Source: Pseudomonas sp. 8Z
GTDB taxonomy: Bacteria; Pseudomonadota; Gammaproteobacteria; Pseudomonadales; Pseudomonadaceae
Direction of reading: 5' to 3'
Assembly: GCF_902506535.1 (NCBI RefSeq)
Contig: NZ_LR733826.1
Location: 403,079-467,078, forward strand
DNA: 64,000 nt
Position 1 is the first letter of the stretch. Each line of letters begins with the position of its first letter. Made by a program: the position numbers and the translations under genes. Positions 57,120 through 64,000 of the stretch are shown here, piece by piece. A model generated the notes under the pieces. It did not search any database, had not been told where the DNA came from, and saw only the letters and a list, made by a program, of their open reading frames with translations.

Positions 57120-58424
57120 TCAGGCGCTCCTTTTCAGGGTGACAGCGGTGGGCAGCGGCAGGCTGATGAGAAAGCGCGTGCCACGACCGGGTTCGGACGC
57201 CACGCGGATCTGCCCGCCGTGGTCGCGCACGATCTTGTAGCTGATCGACAGACCAAGGCCGGTGCCCTGGCCGACCGGCTTGGTGGTGAAAAAGGGATCG
57301 AAGATCTTCGCCATGACCTCAGGTGGCATGCCGCGTCCGTTATCCTGCAACGAGATGTGAATGCCCTGCTCGTCCGCCCAACTGCGAATCTGAATGCGAC
57401 CGCAACCGTCGATGGCCTGAGCGGCATTGGTCAGCAGGTTGAGCAGCACCTGGTTGATCTGCGATGGCGCGCAGGCGATACGCGGCAGCTCGCCGAGCTG
57501 CTGCACCACCTCAGCCTTGTCCTTGATGTGATTGCGGGCGATCAGCAAGGCGCTGCGGATGCAGTCGTTGAGGTCGACTTCTTCGCTCATGGCGCGGTCG
57601 ACGCGGGCAAAGTCCTTCAAGCCCACCACCAGCTCGGCGATCTGCTCCAGGCCGTACAGGGTATCGCCGTAGAGCTGCTGCAAGTCTTCGGCGAGTAGTT
57701 CTGGCGCAGCCTGCTGACGGGCCTGTTCGGCGGCCTGCAGGGCTTCCCCAAGGCGGCTTTCATCGCACGCGGGATCATTCAGGCACTGGCCCAGGCGGGC
57801 TTGCGCCGCTGCCAGGTCAAAGAGCGGCTCGCTCAACTCGCGCAGCAGTTGCACGTTGTTCTTCACGTAGCCCAGCGGGGTGTTCAGCTCATGAGCGACG
57901 CCAGCGACCATCTGCCCCAGCGAGGCCATCTTCTCCGACTGCAGCAGTTGCGCCTGCGATTCCTTGAGATCCACCAGCGCCTGGCGTAGCACCCGATTGC
58001 GCTGGGCAATGCGCGCCTCCATGGCCTTGAGCAGATCGAGCACGGTGCCTAGACCACAGTAACGGCCCTGCTCGTCGACCAGGATGAAGTCTTCGGTGAT
58101 CGGGTATTGCAGTTGCCTGGTGACCTGCTTGGCTGCCGCTTCCAGATCAGCCTCCAGGCTGACGATCAGCGGCGCATCGTTCATCACCTCGCTCACCGGG
58201 TGGCGCCCACGCAGGTCGCGGCCGAAGCGCTGCATGAAGATGTCCTGCAGGCGCGTGCGGCTGACCAGCCCAACGGGCTGGCCGTCGTCCGCCACCACCG
58301 GCAGCGACAGGAAAGCCTTGTGCTCGGGCGTCAACAATTGATCGGCCACTTCGCTGATGCTCATGTGTGGCGCCAATGGCGTCACCGCTCGGAGCAGGGA
58401 CTGCAGAGCGCTGGCACGGCTCAT
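57120..58424 (-). CDS. Sensor histidine kinase with two N-terminal CBS domains
   Basis: 434 residues from [23 protein letters not shown] pair at ~12-145 ([40 protein letters not shown]), a coiled-coil, then HisKA with phospho-His in [15 protein letters not shown], and HATPase with [22 protein letters not shown] and GTGLGLSI. No membrane segment, so it senses a cytoplasmic signal, perhaps an adenine nucleotide through CBS. Forms an operon with the tandem-REC regulator. Confidence 0.92.
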   Translation of the reverse strand: MSRASALQSLLRAVTPLAPHMSISEVADQLLTPEHKAFLSLPVVADDGQPVGLVSRTRLQDIFMQRFGRDLRGRHPVSEVMNDAPLIVSLEADLEAAAKQVTRQLQYPITEDFILVDEQGRYCGLGTVLDLLKAMEARIAQRNRVLRQALVDLKESQAQLLQSEKMASLGQMVAGVAHELNTPLGYVKNNVQLLRELSEPLFDLAAAQARLGQCLNDPACDESRLGEALQAAEQARQQAAPELLAEDLQQLYGDTLYGLEQIAELVVGLKDFARVDRAMSEEVDLNDCIRSALLIARNHIKDKAEVVQQLGELPRIACAPSQINQVLLNLLTNAAQAIDGCGRIQIRSWADEQGIHISLQDNGRGMPPEVMAKIFDPFFTTKPVGQGTGLGLSISYKIVRDHGGQIRVASEPGRGTRFLISLPLPTAVTLKRSA

Positions 58425-58581
58425 GGGGGCGGTCTCTCCCTGTGTTCGGAAAGTCGCCATTCAAACAGCGCCAAGTTGCCATCATGTGACAACGCTCACA
58501 GTTTTTGTGCCATTCCTTCCGGCCTGACAAGCCGCAGGCGAGCGGGTATGGTGCAGGCTTACATTAACGGAGGAATCAAAC

Positions 58582-58749
58582 ATGCCCTGGTATGCCTGGC
58601 TCATTCTGATCCTGGCCTTGGGTTCCATCCTCGGCGGCCTGCTACTGCTGCGCGATACGGCGAAGAAGCTGCCGCTAAGCGAGGAACAGCTCAAGCGCAT
58701 TCACGAGCGCAACGCCGAGCAGGACGCCAAGGACGCCCGCGAGCGTTGA
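58582..58749 (+). CDS. DUF2897-like small membrane protein
   Basis: 55 residues: one helix, WYAWLILILALGSILGGLLL, then a charged tail KRIHERNAEQDAKDARER. GGAGGAATC precedes the ATG. The pattern fits DUF2897. Its stop overlaps the proposed TTG start of the next gene. Confidence 0.75.
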   Translation: MPWYAWLILILALGSILGGLLLLRDTAKKLPLSEEQLKRIHERNAEQDAKDARER

Positions 58750-59543
58750 ACCCGCCCGATCTCTATGGCGCGCCCCGTGCGCGTCTGTCCTCACATTTAG
58801 CCCCGCTGATCCCCGCACTCTGGCTCGGCTTCGGCCTGGCCATCGGCACCATCGAGTACCCAGGCCTGGCGCTCGGCGCTGCATTTATCGTGCTGGTGCT
58901 GCTGGGCGAGCGCTGGCTGCCCGACAGCTTATGGCGAACGCTGGTGCTACTCGCCAGCATTGCACTGGCCGCTCATCTCGTACCCGGTTTCACCGCGAGC
59001 GAACTGTGGCCGCCGCGAACAATCAGTCAGGACGCACCGCCCTATGCACTGCGCCTGTCCTGGGACAAGGCGCTGGTCGGGATGGCATTGCTGGCCTGGT
59101 GGCTGGGTCGTCCCTCCCCGGCTCATGGCGACTGGCGACGCGCCCTGCCGTTCAGCCTCACCACCCTGCTGTTGACGCCGCCGACGGCGTGGCTCATCGG
59201 CGTCGTCGCCTGGCAACCGAAATGGCCGGATGGCCTGCTGCTGTGGCTGGCAGTCAATCTGGGTGTAGCGGTACTTGCCGAGGAACTGCTGTTTCGGGGT
59301 CTGTTGCAACCCGCCTTGATCACCCGCCTGGGCACCTGGCCGGGTTTGCTGCTGACCGCCGCCCTGTTCGGTGCTGCTCACCTGCCGTTCAGCCCGACAT
59401 TCGCGTTGGTGGCCACGCTGGCCGGGCTCGGCTACGGCCTCGTCTTCCAGCGCAGCGGCCAGCTACGCTGGGCCATCGCGCTGCATGTGGGCGTCAATCT
59501 GCTGCACTTTCTGCTGCTGAGCTATCCGCTACGACTGGCATGA
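58746..59543 (+). CDS. CPBP-family intramembrane metalloprotease
   Basis: 265 residues if translation starts at TTG 58746, which overlaps the previous stop (TTGA); no in-frame ATG is well placed. About eight helices. The CPBP motifs are EELLFRGLLQPA near residue 178, FGAAHLPF near 210 and HVGVNLLHF near 250, giving Glu-Glu, His and His/Asn ligands. Related to Rce1 and bacteriocin-immunity proteases. Overlaps the 3' end of the convergent gene by 50 bases. Confidence 0.85.
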   Translation: MNPPDLYGAPRARLSSHLAPLIPALWLGFGLAIGTIEYPGLALGAAFIVLVLLGERWLPDSLWRTLVLLASIALAAHLVPGFTASELWPPRTISQDAPPYALRLSWDKALVGMALLAWWLGRPSPAHGDWRRALPFSLTTLLLTPPTAWLIGVVAWQPKWPDGLLLWLAVNLGVAVLAEELLFRGLLQPALITRLGTWPGLLLTAALFGAAHLPFSPTFALVATLAGLGYGLVFQRSGQLRWAIALHVGVNLLHFLLLSYPLRLA

Positions 59544-60318
59544 CGGCGATCTGGTAAGGGTCGAATATCCGCGCCAGCTCACCGTTCTGGCGCAGACGCT
59601 CGAGCAACTCAGCAAAAGTTTTGGCACTGATCGGCGCGCCTTTGCGGATGAGGGCGTGATGGCGATAGACCTGATCGACGCGCTCGGAAATCAGCAACTG
59701 CCCTTCGTAATCAGGGTTGCGCGCCATGAAGTCGTAAAGATTGGAGCGCGTCACCAGGGCGATATCAGCCCGACCACGCAGCACCATCAACACATTGCTG
59801 TCGTGGGAATGCCCCAGGTTGGCATTGAAGGTCTGGCTCAGGTATTGCGGGTCACTATTGAACCCGGCGAAACCATAGTGATAGCCGCGGTACAGCGCCA
59901 AGCGCTTGCCTTGCAGTCGATCGAAGTAATGCTGGTCGCGCAGCGCCTCACGACGGGCAACGAACAACTCGGCATCTTCGAGCCCCATATCCACAGCATC
60001 GAGTTCGATCCCCTGCCAGCCCCAATCGGGATTCTCGAAAATCGCCATGTCGATACGGCCACGCTGCAAATCCCCGAAACGCCTGACGATGGCTGTCGGC
60101 AGCATGACGAAATGGTAAGCGTCCTGCTCGCGGTTCAGCGCCTCAAGCAATTCCGGCAACAGTCCACTGGCTTCACTTACCTCGGCTTTAATCACATAAG
60201 GAGGAAAATGCGCCCCTCCAACATGAACAATTTCAGCAGCCGCTATCACCTTGCCAAAGCACAGGCACAACAGCGCTATTCCCCAACGCCTCCAACGCCA
60301 CAAGTGCCGCATGCCCAC
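59494..60318 (-). CDS. Periplasmic solute-binding-like protein (SBP_bac_3 type), paralogue A
   Basis: 274 residues. Signal peptide to about VIAAAEI. The mature part reads HVGGAHFPPYVIKAE, GLLPELLEALNREQ, RIDMAIFENPDWGWQGIELD and RLALYRGYHYGFAG, a family 3 binding fold without an ABC transporter nearby. The gene at 60381 is a clear paralogue with the same blocks. Such orphan proteins in pseudomonads may serve sensing or unlinked transporters; role unknown. RBS is weak. Confidence 0.8.
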   Translation of the reverse strand: MGMRHLWRWRRWGIALLCLCFGKVIAAAEIVHVGGAHFPPYVIKAEVSEASGLLPELLEALNREQDAYHFVMLPTAIVRRFGDLQRGRIDMAIFENPDWGWQGIELDAVDMGLEDAELFVARREALRDQHYFDRLQGKRLALYRGYHYGFAGFNSDPQYLSQTFNANLGHSHDSNVLMVLRGRADIALVTRSNLYDFMARNPDYEGQLLISERVDQVYRHHALIRKGAPISAKTFAELLERLRQNGELARIFDPYQIAVMPVVADSSAAESAAD

Positions 60319-60380
60319 TCCCTAAATTCTTACGATGCATACAAATAGCCTAGCCAGAAAAAACTGACCGAACAGATGAA

Positions 60381-61184
60381 TTATGGAATGCGAACATTAC
60401 TGCCTTGGATCTCTAGATAGTAGCGCTTTAACAGCGTCCCGAAGGTAGGATTGAGCAATAATTTGCGCAGTAGCGCATTGACCTGAGGCACGTCTAGCAC
60501 AGCATCGGGCCGCAATAGCACCTGAAGTTGGTATAGCTGATCGACACGCTGCGAGATCAGCAGATGCTCCGCGTTATACGGGTTGTGCCCAGCGTACATA
60601 TGCAGATAGGAGCGCGTGATAACCGCCACATCCGCGCGCCCCATCAACACCATGTGCAGATTGCTGTCATGGGAGTAAGTCATCTGGGCACTGAAGCGAC
60701 GCCCCAGTAGGTCTGGATCCGAGTTGTAGTCTGCGAAGCGATAGTGATAGCCGCGATACAACGCCATACGCTTGTTCGTCAGATCGTCGAAGTAACTCTG
60801 ATCACGCCCTGGCTCAGCCAGCGCAACGTAGAGCTCGGCATCCTCGATAGGTAAAGGCACGCTTAGATGCGGCGTACCCTGCCACCCCCAGAGGCTGGAC
60901 TCGAACAGCATAAGATCAAAGCGCCCGGAGCTGAGATCGCGATAACGCCGACTCGCAGAGGTGGGCACCAGTACGAAGCGGTAATCGCTTTGCATGCTGT
61001 TGAGTAAAGGCAGCAAATCGACCAGCAGACCTCTTGGCTGAGCCGACTCGGGACGAAACAGGTAAGGCGGAAAGTCATAGCCGCCTACGCGCACTTCCTG
61101 CGCAGCCTGCAGCCCTGAAGGTAGAACCAGCCCTATCCAGACCGTGATAAATAACCAGCACGCACGCACATTCAACCTCTTCAT
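60381..61184 (-). CDS. Periplasmic solute-binding-like protein (SBP_bac_3 type), paralogue B
   Basis: 267 residues from MKRLNVRACWLFITVWIGLV, with a signal peptide ending near LQAAQE. Shared blocks with the neighbour: VRVGGYDFPPYLF, LFESSLWGWQG, RMALYRGYHYRFADYNSDPD, SHDSNLHMVLMGRADVAVIT. It lies 62 bases upstream of paralogue A on the same strand, so they look like a tandem duplication. Confidence 0.8.
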   Translation of the reverse strand: MKRLNVRACWLFITVWIGLVLPSGLQAAQEVRVGGYDFPPYLFRPESAQPRGLLVDLLPLLNSMQSDYRFVLVPTSASRRYRDLSSGRFDLMLFESSLWGWQGTPHLSVPLPIEDAELYVALAEPGRDQSYFDDLTNKRMALYRGYHYRFADYNSDPDLLGRRFSAQMTYSHDSNLHMVLMGRADVAVITRSYLHMYAGHNPYNAEHLLISQRVDQLYQLQVLLRPDAVLDVPQVNALLRKLLLNPTFGTLLKRYYLEIQGSNVRIP

Positions 61185-61454
61185 TTGAATGAACAGGAGC
61201 ACTAACCTGAAGCACGCATCATGCTTTTGGCCTCCCTGCCCGTAGAGCCTGGCCAGTGGCGAGCTCAGGCCAAGGCTTTATCGGCCAAAATGACACAGAT
61301 CTTGAATGTTATTGCGCGTCCAAGGGGCACGCGTGCAAATCGCTACAGGGCTAGGCACCTCGCGCCATGATGGCCACTCGCAAGCCTCGTACGAGTGTCG
61401 CTAACGCAGCAACTTACGATGACGTGAAGAGCTCACTCCGCACAAAACGATGCC

Positions 61455-61952
61455 TCACTGCTTGAACTCGAACTGTACTTCGGCACCTTCGATGGACTCC
61501 CAGTAATCGTCGACCTGCGCGTTATTGATCAGCCGCCCACTGATCTGAACGGGGCTAACGCCCTCGGGCTTCTCAGCAAACAACGGCGGTAACAGAGGCG
61601 AAAGCTCTTGCTCAGTTTCACCTTTCACGGCCTGCTCGAATAGCGCCTGCGGCACACTCAAATCCAGCGCACGCTGCACTTCGCGCTCTAGCGACTGCGG
61701 CGGCGCAACCTCAGCAGGCTTGATGCTGGCAGCAACCGGCGCCTTGGCAGGCTCAGGCGGACGGCTTACGACAGCCTGGGTGGATGGCGCCTGCTCGACA
61801 ATCTTGGCGACGGGAGCGGGCTCTGGCGCAGTCACTCGCGCGACAACAGGCGTTTTAACAGATGCAGACACCTGTGCCGCAGGCGCCTCTGCACGCTCAC
61901 AGCCGCTCAACCAACTCAAGCAGAGCAATAACACAAATGACTTACGCATCAT
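61455..61952 (-). CDS. Putative lipoprotein
   Basis: 165 residues from MMRKSFVLLLCLSWLSGCER; lipobox LSGC, lipidated Cys at ~18. A Pro/Ala/Val-rich spacer (residues 25-90) precedes a small acidic domain ending QISGRLINNAQVDDYWESIE. It is 90 bases downstream of the anti-sigma-like gene and may belong to that operon. Not recognised otherwise. Confidence 0.65.
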   Translation of the reverse strand: MMRKSFVLLLCLSWLSGCERAEAPAAQVSASVKTPVVARVTAPEPAPVAKIVEQAPSTQAVVSRPPEPAKAPVAASIKPAEVAPPQSLEREVQRALDLSVPQALFEQAVKGETEQELSPLLPPLFAEKPEGVSPVQISGRLINNAQVDDYWESIEGAEVQFEFKQ

Positions 61953-62041
61953 CAAACCAGGGTCGTTCAAGCAATAACGCGCGCATGCTGAGCCTCACGA
62001 ACAGCTCTGGCAAGCCGACTTACAGGACTTTTACGCACCGT

Positions 62042-62695
62042 TCAATCAGTCGAGCGCTCACCAGCCAGATGCTTGAGCTGCACCTCGATGTCCAGTTGTG
62101 GGTAATGCGCCTGAAGCTGTTCCAACAAGCGTTGCGCCTGCTGAGTCTCACCGGCTTTGCGCAGGGCCAGTAGGCGCAGCAGGTCTTGACGTGGCTCGCT
62201 CTGTTTCACCAGTTCAGCCATGGGCGCCATTGTGCTGGCAGCGGACAGCGGCGCATCAGCCAGCGCAGCAGGTGGCGTAATGCGCGCCACTGCCTCGGCC
62301 TTGCGGCTCTCCTGTCGCGCAGACGGTTGCGCAGGCTCAGCGCGCTTGGCGGTCATTTGAGTGGGAGCTGGTGCACTCCTCACGGCGCTAGGTGGTGCGG
62401 TGTCGAGCGTCTGTGGCACTTGCGGTAGCGTCTGCCAGGTCAGGCTGAGGCCAATACCGATGCAGGCTAGACCGGCCACCGCCACCGACCAGCGCGAGCT
62501 ACCGCTACCCAATAGCCAGTGACGCAGACGCTGCGCCCAGCCTGCTTTGGCTACGATCGCATCGGCTTGTGTTGCTTCACGAGCAGCCGCGAGAATGCGA
62601 CCATCCAACTCGGCCGACGGTTCACCGCGACCATGGGCGCGAAAATGCGCCAACAACGCCTGCTCATGCGCTAGAGGTTCTCGTTCATGGGTCAT
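62042..62695 (-). CDS. Putative anti-sigma factor / single-pass membrane protein
   Basis: 217 residues. Cytoplasmic N terminus (LAHEQALLAHFRAHGRGEPS), one membrane helix at ~70-88 (WSVAVAGLACIGIGLSLTWQ), then a periplasmic Ala/Pro-rich segment and a helical tail (LLRLLALRKAGETQQAQRLL). Its ATG overlaps the sigma-factor stop. Position and topology suggest it regulates the sigma factor; no zinc-binding HxxxCxxC is present. Confidence 0.7.
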   Translation of the reverse strand: MTHEREPLAHEQALLAHFRAHGRGEPSAELDGRILAAAREATQADAIVAKAGWAQRLRHWLLGSGSSRWSVAVAGLACIGIGLSLTWQTLPQVPQTLDTAPPSAVRSAPAPTQMTAKRAEPAQPSARQESRKAEAVARITPPAALADAPLSAASTMAPMAELVKQSEPRQDLLRLLALRKAGETQQAQRLLEQLQAHYPQLDIEVQLKHLAGERSTD

Positions 62696-63264
62696 GCGGA
62701 TAACTCCTCACTGGCCAACAGTCGGCGCAGTTTCTGCAGGGCGTAGCGCAAACGGCTCTTGACCGTTTCGGTAGGCGTGCAGGTCAACTTGGCAATTTCG
62801 TTCAGTTCCAGATCACCATGGGCGCGCAACAGGAACACCTCGCGCTGATCAGCGGGTAGATCAGCCAATGCGGCCTGCAGCCGCTCACTATCACGGCTCA
62901 GGCCCCACTGCTGCTCCGGGTTGAGCTGTGGGTCGGCCTGGGCGTGCAGACTTTCATCGTATTCGTCCTGTCCCGCTTGCCGACGCCCCGTCTTGCGCCA
63001 ATGGTCGATCAGACGGTTACGCGCGATCTGGTACAGCCAGGTCTTGAACAACACTGCCTCGCGCTGCTCGCTCTGGCTGCGTATCAGGCTCATCCAGGTT
63101 TCCTGAAAGACTTCCTCAGCTAGCGCGTGCTCGCCGCACACCCCCAGCAGAAAACGGAAAAGCCCGAGCCGGTGGCGCTGGTACAAGACATCGAAGGCCG
63201 CGGCATCGCCACGGCGGTAACGCCGCAGCAAGGCGGCGTCGTCATCCGTGAGAGGTAGGTTCAC
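62692..63264 (-). CDS. ECF-family RNA polymerase sigma factor
   Basis: 190 residues starting at GTG 63264, which overlaps the upstream stop (GTGA). Region 2: LYQRHRLGLFRFLLGVCGEH, AEEVFQETWMSLI, KTWLYQIARNRLIDHWRK. Region 4: LPADQREVFLLRAHGDLELN, PTETVKSRLRYALQKLRRLL. Coupled to the VWA gene upstream and the anti-sigma-like gene downstream. Confidence 0.93.
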   Translation of the reverse strand: MNLPLTDDDAALLRRYRRGDAAAFDVLYQRHRLGLFRFLLGVCGEHALAEEVFQETWMSLIRSQSEQREAVLFKTWLYQIARNRLIDHWRKTGRRQAGQDEYDESLHAQADPQLNPEQQWGLSRDSERLQAALADLPADQREVFLLRAHGDLELNEIAKLTCTPTETVKSRLRYALQKLRRLLASEELSA

Positions 63265-64000
63265 TGCTGAACTCGTGCAGGTGTGGAAGCGGAATTTTGC
63301 AGACTCTGGGCAATTTCAGCCAGTTGGATAAATTCGCCGCGTAAGCCGAACCGGTCTTCCCCCCTGGCCGAGCGCGCCAACTCGATACTCTGCGCCAAAG
63401 TGAAATCACCGATGTAAAGCCCATCCTTGAGTTGTTGCGCAAAGGCCGCGAGTGCAGCACTAAAACGCAAATCCGTACTGGCAGCCAGAATCGGTTTGGC
63501 CTCACCACCGGTGACAGGCCGCTCCAGCAGGTGGCTAGTCGCTTCGCCCGGCGCTTTGTAGCGAATACGCAGCCAGGCTACCTCAGCGTTCTGCGACACT
63601 GGCTGGACGCGTTGTTGATAGCGCAATGGCTCCAGCCAACCTTTGCCACCGACCGGGACGATTTCATATAAAGCGGTGACGGTATGACCTGCACCGATAT
63701 CACCGGCATCGACCTTATCATTACTGAAGTCCTCGCGCTTGAGCGCACGGTTCTCGTACCCCAGCAGGCGGTACTCTCTGACCTCGGCTGGATTGAATTC
63801 CACTTGCAGCTTCACATCACTAGCCACTGTGGCCAGGGTCGAGCCAAGCTGGTCGACCAGCACCTTGCGCGCCTCGCGCAGGTTGTCGATATAGGCGTAA
63901 TTACCATTGCCGACATCGGCCAACTGCTCCATCAAGCGCTCGTTATAGTTGTCCACGCCGAAACCCAGGGTGGTCAGCGAGACGCCACTTTTGCGCTTGT
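63261..64000 (-). CDS. VWA-domain protein (YfbK-like), C-terminal part
   Basis: The frame is open to base 64000, so the N terminus is outside. Visible: GVSLTTLGFGVDNYNERLME of the VWA end, then a ~200-residue region with LQVEFNPAEVREYRLLGYEN, GHTVTALYEIVPVG and LRIRYKAPGEATS matching the DUF3520 domain that follows VWA in YfbK-like proteins. Likely an envelope protein with a metal-dependent adhesion-type fold. Overlaps the sigma-factor start. Confidence 0.88.
   Translation of the reverse strand, partial: KRKSGVSLTTLGFGVDNYNERLMEQLADVGNGNYAYIDNLREARKVLVDQLGSTLATVASDVKLQVEFNPAEVREYRLLGYENRALKREDFSNDKVDAGDIGAGHTVTALYEIVPVGGKGWLEPLRYQQRVQPVSQNAEVAWLRIRYKAPGEATSHLLERPVTGGEAKPILAASTDLRFSAALAAFAQQLKDGLYIGDFTLAQSIELARSARGEDRFGLRGEFIQLAEIAQSLQNSASTPARVQQ

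Noticed and set aside
58107..58745. Long in-frame extension upstream of the CPBP protease
   Set aside because: It runs antisense through the histidine kinase gene and the DUF2897 gene; the conserved protein starts after 58746.

Overview
The window looks like the chromosome of a gamma-proteobacterium of the genus Pseudomonas, probably near the P. mendocina/alcaligenes/oleovorans branch. The reasons are the dnaX-ybaB-recR operon, a SpuB/SpuC-type polyamine locus, two DUF3509 proteins (a Pseudomonas family), Pseudomonas-type REP palindromes, a typical 4.5S RNA and GC-rich codon use throughout. The species call is inference.

Bases 1-12.2 kb are accessory DNA. A contact-dependent inhibition gene (cdiA, 5' end outside the window) ends in a papain-like glutamine-deamidase toxin, followed with a 1-bp overlap by its Imm35/YrhB-type immunity gene. 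Next comes a pile-up of mobile DNA: a frameshifted 5' fragment of an ISL3 transposase, a roughly 56-bp miniature element, two 5'-terminal fragments of one group II intron, and between them a REP-associated tyrosine transposase (RAYT) element. The second intron fragment is fused to the first 48 codons of a spuC-type aminotransferase, so the polyamine locus beyond its glutamine synthetase (spuB-like) is destroyed.

Bases 12.2-21 kb hold the spuB-like gene and its PauR-like regulator, a small unknown gene, an AraC regulator, a secreted DUF4157 protein, recR, ybaB, dnaX and two DUF3509 genes.

Bases 21-40.8 kb are the most interesting part: a catabolic island. It encodes a BCCT (betaine-type) transporter, an AA_synth-family protein, an alpha/beta hydrolase, an aldehyde dehydrogenase, two flavin reductases, a succinate-semialdehyde dehydrogenase, a PcaC-like carboxymuconolactone decarboxylase, a GntR/FCD regulator, a zinc-ribbon Nudix hydrolase, a DUF1330 protein, RibB with a degenerate GTP cyclohydrolase II domain, a PotFGHI-like ABC importer with two binding proteins, a Cache chemoreceptor and a luciferase-like flavin monooxygenase. 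A palindromic box close to ATGGTATACCAT recurs in five promoter regions of the island, which suggests one regulon under the GntR protein. The enzyme set parallels the trigonelline (tgn) and pyridine (pyr) ring-opening routes that end in succinic semialdehyde, with extra genes those routes do not need. The substrate is unproven; a pyridinium-type betaine is my best guess.

Bases 40.8-64 kb are mostly ordinary: 4.5S RNA, a second chemoreceptor, an HU-family protein, copper-related small proteins, a GST, a PLP aminotransferase with a divergent MarR regulator, a FecI-FecR-TonB receptor-PepSY iron-uptake locus, LysE and BenE transporters, an SDR, pyrF, a CBS-containing histidine kinase with a tandem-receiver regulator, a CPBP protease, two paralogous periplasmic solute-binding proteins, and an operon of VWA protein, ECF sigma factor, anti-sigma-like protein and lipoprotein that runs off the right edge.
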